NCBI RefSeq assembly: GCF_001636695.1
Contig: NZ_LGEL01000049.1
Span: 1-40,925, forward strand
From: Pedobacter panaciterrae
GTDB lineage: Bacteria; Bacteroidota; Bacteroidia; Sphingobacteriales; Sphingobacteriaceae
Length of the DNA: 40,925 bases
Direction of reading: 5' to 3'
Position numbers and translations under genes: made by a program. The notes beneath the pieces were generated by a model. The model saw only the letters and a list, made by a program, of their open reading frames with translations, was not told the DNA's origin and did not search any database. This document shows, piece by piece, positions 18,263 to 28,066 of this stretch (within the stretch, counting starts at the first letter, position 1; every line of letters begins with the position of its first letter).

Positions 18263-18916
18263 CTAATAATCCTCTTTGCTATTGTATTCTTCGTCTTCGT
18301 AGTTGTCATTATCAGAGAATTCATCTGCGCCGTCTTCCGATTCCTCCTCAGCGTCCTCATCTTTCTCTTCAGTATTGATACCTCTGCCTCCCATTGCTTC
18401 CAATTCATCAGTGTCTTCAGGTACAAAATCCATTTCATTTAAGAAATCAAAATCTGTAGAAACAGGGTTTGAAGATACTGCTACAGATCCAAAATTATTC
18501 TTTTCGATAATCTTAGGAGCTTCTCCGGTACTTTTTACAAGGTATGGATATTCGATGTTGGGATCTGTTTCAAGAATGATCTTTATCAGTTCAACATGAA
18601 AATCAAAAGGGCGGTCAAAATTATATATGTAATAGAATTTTTGATGCGGATCTTCAATGAAGCTGCTTAATTTGGAGTTCTCCATTAAAGCTACTCCCCG
18701 GTCAGTTTTACGCTGATTAGGTAAATAGGCTATTTCATCACCCTTTATCCAGTTATCTGTACTCACAAAAAAGGAAGAAGACTTTTCGGCAGAATAACCG
18801 GTTGAGCGGTGAACTGCTTTATGTAAATCTTCAAATGTTTGGGTCGATTTAATATCTATTTCCCTTACTACTTCATCGAAATCTTCGAAACTTATTCTAA
18901 ATCTATAAATTGCCAT
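18263..18916 (-). CDS. Plasmid pRiA4b ORF-3-like family protein with acidic tail
   Basis: A 217-aa protein of the PRiA4_ORF3 family (often named 'IS1096 element passenger TnpR family'). The N-terminal domain (about 1-135) starts MAIYRFRISFEDFDEVVREIDI and contains the family's F-DLH-A and FYYIYNFDRPFDFHVELI segments. The last 50 or so residues are extremely acidic (runs of D and E with a few N, S and G), a low-complexity tail. Function is unknown. Despite the database name there is no transposon here. It lies 57 nt after cca and touches miaA, so it is probably co-expressed with tRNA-maturation genes. Confidence 0.8.
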   Translation of the reverse strand: MAIYRFRISFEDFDEVVREIDIKSTQTFEDLHKAVHRSTGYSAEKSSSFFVSTDNWIKGDEIAYLPNQRKTDRGVALMENSKLSSFIEDPHQKFYYIYNFDRPFDFHVELIKIILETDPNIEYPYLVKSTGEAPKIIEKNNFGSVAVSSNPVSTDFDFLNEMDFVPEDTDELEAMGGRGINTEEKDEDAEEESEDGADEFSDNDNYEDEEYNSKEDY

Positions 18917-18973
18917 TTGAGCTTATTTTCTAGCTATAAAATTAAAAAATAAAATATACTTTATATAATTGTA

Positions 18974-20380
18974 TTAACGTGTTACTGGTAAAAGCCCCAG
19001 TTCCTTTGCTTTTTTAAGCATAAACTGCAACGCTTCTTCGTAGGAATTGGTTATTTCTCCCTCTAAAATGGCCTCACGGATGGCATTTTTGATGATACCC
19101 ACTTCTTTTCCTGCCCCCAGGCCAAATATTTCCATAATGTCATTTCCTGTAATTGGGGGCTGCCAGTTTCTGATCTTGTCACGTTCTTCAACATCTTTGA
19201 GCTTTTGCTTTACCAGTTCAAAGTTGTTTCTGTATTTTTTTACCTTGTATTCGTTTTTAGTGGTTACATCTGCATTGCAAAGCAACATCAAACTTTCAAT
19301 ATCTTCTCCGGCATCAAATAATAACCTCCTAACTGCAGAGTCAGTTACTACTTCCTGTGCCAGTACAATAGGGCGGAGGTGTAGTTGAACCAGTTTTTGA
19401 ACATACTTCATCTTTTCATTAAGAGGAAGTTTAAGCTGACCAAAGATTTGAGGTACCATACGCGCACCTTTATCCTCATGACCGTGAAAAGTCCAACCAT
19501 GCCCCTCTTCAAAGCGTTTTGTTGCCGGTTTGGCAATATCGTGAAGAATTGCAGCCCATCGCAGCCACAGATCATCAGTTACTGTACAGATATTATCAAG
19601 TACCTGTAAGGTGTGGTAAAAATTATCTTTATGCCCTTTCCCGTTAATGATATCAACGCCATACAAATTGGCCATTTGAGGGAATATCAGGTGCAATAAG
19701 CCAGTATCAAATAAATACTTAAAACCTATCGACGGTAGGGGAGATAAAATGATTTTATTAAGTTCATCAGTAATACGTTCTTTCGAAACGATACTAATGC
19801 GTTCTTTTTGTTTTTTAATTGCGTTTATTGCAGACTCGTCAATAATAAATCCTAGCTGACTGGCAAAACGGATGGCACGCATCATACGTAAAGGATCATC
19901 AGAAAAAGTAAGTTCAGGATCCAAAGGAGTTCTGATTAATTTATTCTTAAGATCTTCCGTGCCATTAAAAGGATCAATCAGACTTGCGTAATTATCCTTA
20001 TTCAAAGAAATTGCCAATGCATTTATGGTAAAGTCACGTCTAAGCTGATCATCCTCAATAGTACCATTTTCTACTATAGGCTTGCGTGAATTTGCGCGAT
20101 AAGATTCTTTTCTTGCACCTACAAATTCTATTTCCAGATCCTGAAACTTAAGCATGGCTGTACCAAAATTCTTGAAAACAGCCACTTTGGTTTTCAGCTG
20201 TGCACCTACTAATTCGGCAAAGCTGATTCCATTTCCAAGTACAACGATGTCAATGTCTTTTGATGGCCTTTGCAAGAAAATATCACGTACATAACCACCA
20301 ATAACATAGGCTTCAATGTTGTGTTTAGCAGCTATGCCTGCAAGGACTTTAAAAACAGGATGTTGTAGATGTTTTTCCAT
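18974..20380 (-). CDS. cca: CCA tRNA nucleotidyltransferase with HD domain
   Basis: Adds or repairs the 3' CCA of tRNAs. The 468-aa protein has the class II nucleotidyltransferase signature GGYVRD (28-33) with catalytic DID (42-44), the [10 protein letters not shown] block (114-123), [17 protein letters not shown] (162-178) and a C-terminal HD domain with HDIAKP (His280, Asp281). All five tRNA genes in this window lack encoded CCA, so the enzyme should be essential for synthesis and not only for repair. TACTTTTG (rc of 20392-20399) lies 11 nt before the ATG. It follows the sua5 gene by 26 nt. Confidence 0.93.
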   Translation of the reverse strand: MEKHLQHPVFKVLAGIAAKHNIEAYVIGGYVRDIFLQRPSKDIDIVVLGNGISFAELVGAQLKTKVAVFKNFGTAMLKFQDLEIEFVGARKESYRANSRKPIVENGTIEDDQLRRDFTINALAISLNKDNYASLIDPFNGTEDLKNKLIRTPLDPELTFSDDPLRMMRAIRFASQLGFIIDESAINAIKKQKERISIVSKERITDELNKIILSPLPSIGFKYLFDTGLLHLIFPQMANLYGVDIINGKGHKDNFYHTLQVLDNICTVTDDLWLRWAAILHDIAKPATKRFEEGHGWTFHGHEDKGARMVPQIFGQLKLPLNEKMKYVQKLVQLHLRPIVLAQEVVTDSAVRRLLFDAGEDIESLMLLCNADVTTKNEYKVKKYRNNFELVKQKLKDVEERDKIRNWQPPITGNDIMEIFGLGAGKEVGIIKNAIREAILEGEITNSYEEALQFMLKKAKELGLLPVTR

Positions 20381-20406
20381 TACTGAGTTTGCAAAAGTAG
20401 TAAAAC

Positions 20407-20973
20407 TTACCTTCTAATAAAGGAAAACTGTCCTCCGGGGGCTAATTTCATTATGGTCGATGGTTTTTTATCAGCGTTTAAGTTTTGTTCCCAATCAACA
20501 ATATAGTCAACCGCATCCTTAATCTCGTCACTTATCTGATCAAATGATTTTGGCGTAGGTTCTCCGGATAGATTGGCAGAAGTAGAAGTGATGGGCTTGC
20601 GGAAGCGTTGTATGAGCTGCTCGCAGAAATCATGTTTTACAACCCTTACCCCAACACTCCCATCAACATTAACTACATTTTTGGCCAGGTTCTTTGCCCC
20701 TGAAAAAATAATGGTTAACGGACTTTCAGCATATTCAATCAAATCGTAGGCAACATCAGGGATTTCTGTAACGTAACTCTGAAGTTTAGCATCAGTATCC
20801 AATAAAATGATAAAACTCTTATCATTACTACGTCCTTTGATGACATTTATTTTTTCTACAGCCTGCTCATTGGTAGCATCACAGCCCAAACCCCATACTG
20901 TATCGGTAGGATAAAGGATTACACCACCATCCTTTAATACAGCTAGTGCCTGTTTAATCTGATCATTTAACAT
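20407..20973 (-). CDS. tsaC: L-threonylcarbamoyladenylate synthase (Sua5/YciO/YrdC family)
   Basis: Makes threonylcarbamoyl-AMP from Thr, bicarbonate and ATP for t6A37 of ANN-decoding tRNAs. The 188-aa protein is a single YrdC domain with [13 protein letters not shown] (21-33), the Lys46/Arg48/Lys52 substrate set (KGRSNDK), and [12 protein letters not shown] near residue 150. It lacks the extra C-terminal Sua5 domain, so TsaC-like is the better name; a YciO-type paralogue cannot be fully excluded. It is the first gene of the minus-strand group leading to cca. Confidence 0.9.
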   Translation of the reverse strand: MLNDQIKQALAVLKDGGVILYPTDTVWGLGCDATNEQAVEKINVIKGRSNDKSFIILLDTDAKLQSYVTEIPDVAYDLIEYAESPLTIIFSGAKNLAKNVVNVDGSVGVRVVKHDFCEQLIQRFRKPITSTSANLSGEPTPKSFDQISDEIKDAVDYIVDWEQNLNADKKPSTIMKLAPGGQFSFIRR

Positions 20974-21020
20974 ATATGAGTTTCTTTTAGCCCATAAAAG
21001 TAGGCAAATTTCGTTTTTTA

Positions 21021-21052
21021 TTGACCTCAGTTTTTAATTTGTTGTATATTTC
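21021..21052 (+). promoter_or_regulatory. Putative promoter of the glycosyltransferase gene
   Basis: TTG at 21021-21023 and TATATTTC at 21045-21052 are separated by 21 nt. The final C departs from the TAnnTTTG consensus, so this is a moderate match. It lies 20 nt before the ATG. Confidence 0.45.
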
Positions 21053-21072
21053 GCCTCAATTTTAAATGTGAT

Positions 21073-22206
21073 ATGAAAATTGCCTTCGATGCAAAGAGAG
21101 CCTATCATAACAATACAGGGTTAGGAAATTATAGCAGGACATTGATTCAGGATCTGTCCCGTTTCTATCCTGATAACGAATATTTTTTGTTTAATCCTAA
21201 ACCCTCAAAAGAGTATTCATTAGAAAGTAATAATATACATCAGGTTTTACCTAAAGGATTTTTTTCTAGAAAACTCTCTTCTCTATGGAGAAGCAAGTGG
21301 ATGATAAAGGATTTGAAAGATCTTGACATCGAGCTTTACCATGGACTGAGTCACGAAATTCCAATTGGCATCAATAAAACCGGTATTAAATCGGTAGTTA
21401 CCATACATGATCTGATTTATGAGCACTATCCTGAGCAGCATAATCCTATAGATGTTAAAGTTTATAGAAAGAAGTTTAGACATGCATGCCAATTTGCTGA
21501 TAGGGTAATAGCCATCAGTGAACAAACCAAGAGGGATATCGTTGATTTTTATCAAACAGATCCAAATAAAATAGATGTTTGTTACCAAAGTTGTGATAAT
21601 AGTTTTAATCCATCAATTCCGGATGAGTATAAGCGATTAGTAGCAGCTAAGTTTAAACTGCCCGAAAAGTTTTTCCTTTCTGTTGGATCTATTATTGAAA
21701 GAAAGAATCTGCTTAATATCTGTAAGGCAGTTCAAATATTAGGTAATGACGATGCTGTGAACCTAATTGTGATTGGAAAGGGGAGTGGTAAATACAAAAA
21801 TGAGATTGATAGTTTCATTGGAAAAAATAAGCTACAAAATAAAATCACCTTTCTTTCTGATGTTAGCTCTGCAGATTTGCCTGCTATATATAGCCTGTCG
21901 GAGGCATTGATTTATCCCTCTTATTTTGAAGGCTTTGGCATTCCTGTTCTCGAAGCATTAAGTGTTGGTGTGCCTGTTATTACATCATCTGTCAGCTGTT
22001 TGCCCGAAGCAGGTGGTGATGCTGTACTATACGTTAATCCCGATAGCTATGCTGAAATTGCAGATGGTATGTTAAAAATATTAAAAGGAGGAGAGGATGT
22101 GCAGAACATGATCCAAAAAGGATTTGTACATGCCGAAAAGTTCAGCAATAGAAATTGTGCGGAACAAGTAATGAAAACCTATCAGGCTGTAATGAAAAGA
22201 GCCTGA
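21073..22206 (+). CDS. Glycosyltransferase family 4 (GT-B, group 1)
   Basis: A 377-aa retaining GT-B transferase. The N-terminal domain starts MKIAFDAKRAYHNNTGLGNYSR (acceptor side), the linker contains SVGSIIERKN (203-212), and the donor domain has the EX7E-type motif FEGFGIPVLEA (285-295). No signal peptide or membrane segment is seen, so it is probably cytosolic, acting on a lipid- or polysaccharide-linked acceptor. It stands alone, without other polysaccharide genes, so donor and product cannot be guessed. The closest general class is mannosyl/glucosyl-like GT4. Confidence 0.9.
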   Translation: MKIAFDAKRAYHNNTGLGNYSRTLIQDLSRFYPDNEYFLFNPKPSKEYSLESNNIHQVLPKGFFSRKLSSLWRSKWMIKDLKDLDIELYHGLSHEIPIGINKTGIKSVVTIHDLIYEHYPEQHNPIDVKVYRKKFRHACQFADRVIAISEQTKRDIVDFYQTDPNKIDVCYQSCDNSFNPSIPDEYKRLVAAKFKLPEKFFLSVGSIIERKNLLNICKAVQILGNDDAVNLIVIGKGSGKYKNEIDSFIGKNKLQNKITFLSDVSSADLPAIYSLSEALIYPSYFEGFGIPVLEALSVGVPVITSSVSCLPEAGGDAVLYVNPDSYAEIADGMLKILKGGEDVQNMIQKGFVHAEKFSNRNCAEQVMKTYQAVMKRA

Positions 22207-22229
22207 TCATAATTTATGATACAGGCTCT
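22198..22229. terminator. Hairpin between convergent glycosyltransferase and dapD
   Basis: AGAGCCTG (22198-22205) pairs with CAGGCTCT (22222-22229), extended by ATCAT/ATGAT with one bulged A. It overlaps the glycosyltransferase stop codon. On the minus strand it is followed by TTTTC, so it is at best a weak terminator for dapD. Confidence 0.55.
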
Positions 22230-22250
22230 GATATAAATTTAAGTGATTCC

Positions 22251-23069
22251 TTATACAGAAACGTTGTTTTCTCTTAATGCATCATTAAGTGAAGTTTTCT
22301 TATCTGTTGATTCTTTACGTTTACCAATAATTAAAGCACATGGAACCTGATATTCACCAGCTGGGAATTTCTTTGCATAAGATCCAGGGATAACTACAGA
22401 ACGAGCCGGAACAATACCTTTATACTCAACCGGAGTGCTTCCGGTAACGTCAATAATTTTTGTTGATGCAGTTAATACTACATTAGCACCTAATACAGCT
22501 TCCTTTTCAACACGAACACCTTCAACAACTATAGCTCTTGATCCTAAGAAACAGTTGTCTTCAATAATAACCGGTGCAGCCTGGATAGGCTCAAGAACAC
22601 CTCCAATACCAACACCACCACTTAAGTGAACATGTTTTCCAATTTGAGCACATGAACCAACAGTAGCCCATGTATCAACCATAGTACCTTCATCTACATA
22701 AGCACCAATGTTTACATAAGAAGGCATCATAATTACGCCTTTAGCCAGGTAAGCACCATAACGTGCACTTGCACCCGGTACCACTCTTACCCCAAGTTCT
22801 TTATAATTAGTTTTTAGTTTCATTTTATCATGAAACACAAAAGGTCCTGTCTCAGTTACTTTCATCTGTCTGATGGGGAAGTAAAGAATAACAGCTTTTT
22901 TGATCCATTCATTTACACCCCATGAATTTAGAATAGGTTCAGCCACGCGCAATTCACCTTTATCTAACTGCATAACTACGGTTTCAATTGCTTCACAATG
23001 TTCCGTATATTCTAATAAAGTTCTGTCTTCCCAAGCGGCTTCTACTAACTTTTTTAATTCTGCTATCAT
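22251..23069 (-). CDS. dapD: 2,3,4,5-tetrahydropyridine-2,6-dicarboxylate N-succinyltransferase
   Basis: Succinyl-CoA-dependent step of lysine and meso-diaminopimelate synthesis. The 272-aa protein has the usual N-terminal helical domain (MIAELKKLVEAAWEDRTLL), the linker with VVPGASARYGAYLAKGVIMMPSYVNIGAYV, and a left-handed beta-helix of hexapeptide repeats (about 100-225), including GVLEPIQAAPVIIEDNCFLGSRA. It points to the succinylase DAP pathway. It stands alone between a convergent glycosyltransferase and a divergent S4 gene. Confidence 0.96.
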   Translation of the reverse strand: MIAELKKLVEAAWEDRTLLEYTEHCEAIETVVMQLDKGELRVAEPILNSWGVNEWIKKAVILYFPIRQMKVTETGPFVFHDKMKLKTNYKELGVRVVPGASARYGAYLAKGVIMMPSYVNIGAYVDEGTMVDTWATVGSCAQIGKHVHLSGGVGIGGVLEPIQAAPVIIEDNCFLGSRAIVVEGVRVEKEAVLGANVVLTASTKIIDVTGSTPVEYKGIVPARSVVIPGSYAKKFPAGEYQVPCALIIGKRKESTDKKTSLNDALRENNVSV

Positions 23070-23198
23070 GTTGTTTGTTTATTTTTTGACAAAATAAATG
23101 AATTTTATGTATAGCGCATTGTTTTTTGCCATATAATTATTGTTTTTTTTATTCGTATTTATCAATTCCTGATGGTTCTTATGTATTTTTGATTTTTT

Positions 23199-23600
23199 AT
23201 GACTGAAAAGGAAAAATTACGTATCGACAAATACTTGTGGGCAATAAGATTATTTAAAACCAGAAGTTTAGCTACAGAGGCCTGTAAGGCAGGTCGCATT
23301 AAATTTAATGGTCAAAATCTTAAACCATCTGCTATTGTAAAACCAGGTGATGTTTATCAGGTATCAAAAGGGATAGAAAAAAAATTAATAGAAGTTGTGG
23401 AACTTCTGTACAACAGGGTAGAATCTAAAATTGCGGTAACTAAATATAAAGACATCACACCTGTTGAAGAAACCCATGCATTCAAATCCATGTTCCATGC
23501 TCCGGCATTAAAAAGAGACAGAGGGGCTGGTCGACCAACTAAAAAAGACAGAAGGGAAACTGACGACCTGATAGGAGGGATGTTTGAGGAAGAAGATTAA
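23199..23600 (+). CDS. S4-domain RNA-binding protein, Hsp15-like
   Basis: A 133-aa protein with an N-terminal S4 domain: LRIDKYLWAIRLFKTRSLATEACKAGRIKFNG (7-38) and LKPSAIVKPGDVYQV, then a basic linker and a KRDRGAGRPTKKDRRE segment near the C-terminus. This layout matches Hsp15 (HslR), which in E. coli rescues 50S subunits stalled with nascent chains. TATTTTTG at 23184-23191 lies 7 nt before the ATG. Its TAA overlaps the stop of the EcsC gene at TTAA (23597-23600). Confidence 0.88.
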   Translation: MTEKEKLRIDKYLWAIRLFKTRSLATEACKAGRIKFNGQNLKPSAIVKPGDVYQVSKGIEKKLIEVVELLYNRVESKIAVTKYKDITPVEETHAFKSMFHAPALKRDRGAGRPTKKDRRETDDLIGGMFEEED

Positions 23601-24325
23601 TTGTTCTTTTTTATCAGGCGCATCCGATAAGCCTGGGTTGCCGTTTTTCCTAATTTTTTAATTAGCTGATAATTGGCAATTGCACCAACAGCAGCGCCTA
23701 CTACAGGTAATAATTGCGCCAGTTTCGCTATATCAATATAATCGCGATACTCCTGTTGAAAGGTTTTCCAGTCGAAATTGTCGGAACTTTCGGGCAAAAC
23801 CAATAATTTTTGATCCCAGTTCTGCATATGCAGAAATACTTTTGCTGCTCCTTCTTTACTTGAAAAAGCCAATTGAAAAATGTAAAGAATATATAGTCGT
23901 TCACGAAAGTCCCTTACATCAAAGCCATATAAGGCGGCAATCTCAAAGAGCATTTTCATCTTTATGCCAACAAGAATTGGAAAGTCGGCCATGCTCATTA
24001 AAAAGCCTCCTGCACCAGTTATTCCACCTTCGGCAGCTCCGGTTTTACAGTAACTGTCTACTTTTTCGCGCACAAGGGCTTCTCTGTGGATCAAACTCAT
24101 CTCCATTGGAGGTATAGCCGAAGTAGTGTAGGTAGAGCCAAAAAGAACAGCTTTCGTCATTCCCTTTATTGCGGCCGTAATTGCATTGTGAACTTTGTCA
24201 GGAATGTAAGTATTTATCTTTTTCTGAATGCCGTCTGTAACCTTGCTCAAAACAGATGGCTTTTTTAAGATGTTCCTTTTCCAAAATTCTAGTTCAATCT
24301 CTACCTTTTGCTTGTAATTGTCCAT
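23597..24325 (-). CDS. EcsC family protein
   Basis: A 242-aa protein recognised as EcsC family from IPDKVHNAITAAIKGMTKAVLFGS, the glycine-rich AAEGGITGAGGFLMSMADFPILVGIKMKMLFEIAALYGFDV core and the C-terminal LLPVVGAAVGAIANYQLIKKLG segment. The two glycine/alanine-rich hydrophobic stretches (about 95-125 and 203-222) may insert into or sit on the membrane. The family is named after B. subtilis EcsC, linked to an ABC exporter, but its biochemical role is unknown. No ABC transporter genes are nearby. Confidence 0.85.
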   Translation of the reverse strand: MDNYKQKVEIELEFWKRNILKKPSVLSKVTDGIQKKINTYIPDKVHNAITAAIKGMTKAVLFGSTYTTSAIPPMEMSLIHREALVREKVDSYCKTGAAEGGITGAGGFLMSMADFPILVGIKMKMLFEIAALYGFDVRDFRERLYILYIFQLAFSSKEGAAKVFLHMQNWDQKLLVLPESSDNFDWKTFQQEYRDYIDIAKLAQLLPVVGAAVGAIANYQLIKKLGKTATQAYRMRLIKKNN

Positions 24326-24401
24326 TTTTGCAGGGTTTTATGTCTATCATTGCCTTGTTGGAGATAAGACGCAAAGAGACAGTTGTAAGTTACAGAAAAG
24401 G

Positions 24402-24884
24402 CTAGTATTCTGTCTTCTCTGCAGTTTTACTCCAGAGCTTAAAGGCTCTTTGGGCATCATCTCTTAACATTTGTTTAAAAGGAAGCGTACGTTCGGCCAT
24501 AGATTTATGAATTTCATCATAAATAAACTTATCGCTAAAGCCTATATCTGCAGCATCTATTTTTGTATTTGCATAATAGATAGTGTCAATTCTTGCCCAG
24601 TAAACGGCGCTCAGGCACATGGGGCAAGGCTCACAGCTGGTATAAATGATGCATCCGCTTAAATCAAATGTTTTTAATTTTTTGCAGGCCAACCTTATGG
24701 CAGATACTTCCGCATGTGCAGTAGGATCGTTGTTTGCGGTAACCATGTTAGCGCTTTTGGCAATAACTTTTCCGTTTTTTACTACAACGGCACCAAAAGG
24801 GCCACCCATCTTTTCTAAAACATTTTCTTCAGAAAGCTGAATTGCCAGCTTCATGAATTTCTCGTGCTCTTTTAATTTGTCCAT
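24402..24884 (-). CDS. guaD: Guanine deaminase (cytidine deaminase-like fold)
   Basis: A 160-aa zinc deaminase. It has the HAE motif (His57, Glu59) and PCxxC (Cys87, Cys90). The segments MGGPFGAVVVKNG, ANNDPTAHAEVSAIRLACK, YTSCEPCPMCLSAVYWAR, DAADIGFSDKFIYDEI and the C-terminal ...KTEY closely follow B. subtilis GuaD (domain-swapped dimer, guanine to xanthine). The alternative, tRNA adenosine deaminase TadA, is less likely because of the GFSDKFIY block and C-terminal tail. It lies downstream of the OmpH-like gene behind a strong terminator. Confidence 0.88.
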   Translation of the reverse strand: MDKLKEHEKFMKLAIQLSEENVLEKMGGPFGAVVVKNGKVIAKSANMVTANNDPTAHAEVSAIRLACKKLKTFDLSGCIIYTSCEPCPMCLSAVYWARIDTIYYANTKIDAADIGFSDKFIYDEIHKSMAERTLPFKQMLRDDAQRAFKLWSKTAEKTEY

Positions 24885-24898
24885 ATTGATTGTTGTGC

Positions 24899-24927
24899 AA
24901 AAAAAATGCCCCGATAATTCGGGGCAT
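24899..24927 (-). terminator. Intrinsic terminator after the OmpH-like gene
   Basis: ATGCCCCGA (24906-24914) and TCGGGGCAT (24919-24927) form a 9-bp GC-rich stem. On the minus strand it is followed by a run of eight Ts. It ends the OmpH-like transcript just before guaD. Confidence 0.9.
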
Positions 24928-24948
24928 CTCTATATTATTAAACCGGCA

Positions 24949-25545
24949 TTATTTTGCAGCTGGTTTGTAAGTATCATTTAATCCAACAATAACTTCGCTG
25001 GTTACATCTAAACTTTCGTCAGCAAATAAAATTGCGCTGTTTCCTTTAGAGTAAGTCAACACCATTTTATAACCTTTCTTTTTTGCATAACCTTTCAGGT
25101 AGTCAGCAACTTTATCGTAAAGTTTTTCGTTTTCAGTAGCCTGTTCAGTTTGAAGTGCAGAACCTGCATTTTGCTGATAAGCCTGTAATTCTTGTTGCTT
25201 ACGAGCTAATCTTTCTTCGGTTTTAGCTCTCTGATCAGCAGGTAAAGTATTTGCCTGTTGTTGGTAAGCAGCAACCTCACGTTGAAACGCTTGTTGTTTA
25301 GCTCCAAGATCAGCCTGTGCGGTTTTAGATTTTGCTTCTAATTTTACTTTAATGTCTTTAAAATACTGATATTTTGTTAATAATGAATCGGAGTTCACGT
25401 AAACAATTTTTTCATTATTTGAAACAGTAGTTGGCTCAGATTTAGTAGCTGCGCCAGCCTTCTCTTCTTTATTCTGACAAGATGCCATTAAAGAAACTAT
25501 GGCTACAGCAGTAGCTATACTGCCTAATGTTGTTTTTGTTTTCAT
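24949..25545 (-). CDS. OmpH/Skp-like periplasmic chaperone, predicted lipoprotein
   Basis: A 198-aa protein. A signal peptide ends in the lipobox LMASC (Cys23), so it should be lipid-anchored; residues 24-43 are a Lys/Glu/Ala/Thr linker. The body is Skp/OmpH-like: KIVYVNSDSLLTKYQYFKDI, a long Gln/Ala/Glu-rich coiled coil (about 65-150), and the C-terminal KKKGYKMVLTYSKGNSAILFADESLDVTSEVI. Skp in E. coli is a soluble trimer that carries outer-membrane proteins; here it would be tethered. It has its own terminator and a divergent promoter region shared with gyrB. Confidence 0.9.
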   Translation of the reverse strand: MKTKTTLGSIATAVAIVSLMASCQNKEEKAGAATKSEPTTVSNNEKIVYVNSDSLLTKYQYFKDIKVKLEAKSKTAQADLGAKQQAFQREVAAYQQQANTLPADQRAKTEERLARKQQELQAYQQNAGSALQTEQATENEKLYDKVADYLKGYAKKKGYKMVLTYSKGNSAILFADESLDVTSEVIVGLNDTYKPAAK

Positions 25546-25614
25546 TAGTGTTTAATTTGTTTTTTCCGGGTTATAAATCTATCCTCTTGCCCATTTTTAA
25601 GTGATAAATTTCAA

Positions 25615-27718
<2,104 letters not shown>

Positions 27719-27723
27719 TTTTT

Positions 27724-27751
27724 AAGCTTTCAAGAATAAGCTTTCAAGAAT
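27724..27751 (+). repeat. Exact 14-nt tandem duplication after gyrB
   Basis: AAGCTTTCAAGAAT occurs twice back to back (27724-27737, 27738-27751), directly after the gyrB stop and before the terminator. It is probably a slippage duplication. Confidence 0.85.
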
Positions 27752-27790
27752 AAAAAAGGGGGATGTATTATAATACATTCCCCTTTTTTA
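27752..27790 (+). terminator. Intrinsic terminator after gyrB
   Basis: The stem AAAAAAGGGGGATGTATTA with TAATACATTCCCCTTTTTT (one G-T pair) is nearly loopless at its centre and ends in a T-run. The symmetric A and T runs make it usable in both directions. Confidence 0.85.
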
Positions 27791-27809
27791 TTTTGTCATT
27801 CTTTTCCCC

Positions 27810-27897
27810 GTCATCTCGACGAAGGAGAGATCTCTTGCTTATGTCAATTCTTCGCAACTACTTCCTGGTCAAGAGATCTCTCCTTCGTCGAGATGAC
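27810..27897. repeat. Perfect 28-bp inverted repeat (REP/MITE-like palindromic element)
   Basis: The left arm 27810-27837 (starting GTCATCTCGACGAAGG) is the exact reverse complement of the right arm 27870-27897, around a 32-nt loop. It has no T-run. It resembles interspersed GTCAT(C/T)TCGACGAAGG elements I recall from Bacteroidota chromosomes, usually near 3' ends of genes; no search was run. It lies in the 348-bp gene-free stretch between gyrB and the retropepsin-like gene. Confidence 0.9.
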
Positions 27898-27987
27898 CAT
27901 AGCCTTATATAATTAATAAGAAACAACATGCGTTTTTATGAGGTAATAGTTTTATAAGCATAATAAAAGGACTTAAAAAAGAATTAT

Positions 27988-28053
27988 CCCTATTTAGCCC
28001 CTGTCATTCCCCTGTTATCTCCCAGTTAAATCCCTGTTATCTCCCTTTAGTAT
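27988..28053. repeat. Six-unit, 11-nt periodic repeat (CCCTGTTATCT-like)
   Basis: Six consecutive 11-nt units begin CCC: CCCTATTTAGC, CCCTGTCATTC, CCCTGTTATCT, CCCAGTTAAAT, CCCTGTTATCT and CCCTTTAGTAT, starting at 27988, 27999, 28010, 28021, 28032 and 28043. The units diverge but the period is exact, about one helical turn. The minus strand therefore carries GGG every 11 nt. The tract ends 13 bp from the 3' end of the retropepsin-like gene. Confidence 0.8.
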
Positions 28054-28066
28054 ATGTTCAGCAGAT

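Noticed and set aside
18263-18916. Transposon passenger gene implied by the family name 'IS1096 passenger TnpR'
   Set aside because: No transposase, inverted repeats or target-site duplications flank it, and it is embedded in a housekeeping gene group.
27988-28053. CRISPR array
   Set aside because: Units are 11 nt with no spacers, and no cas genes are in the window.
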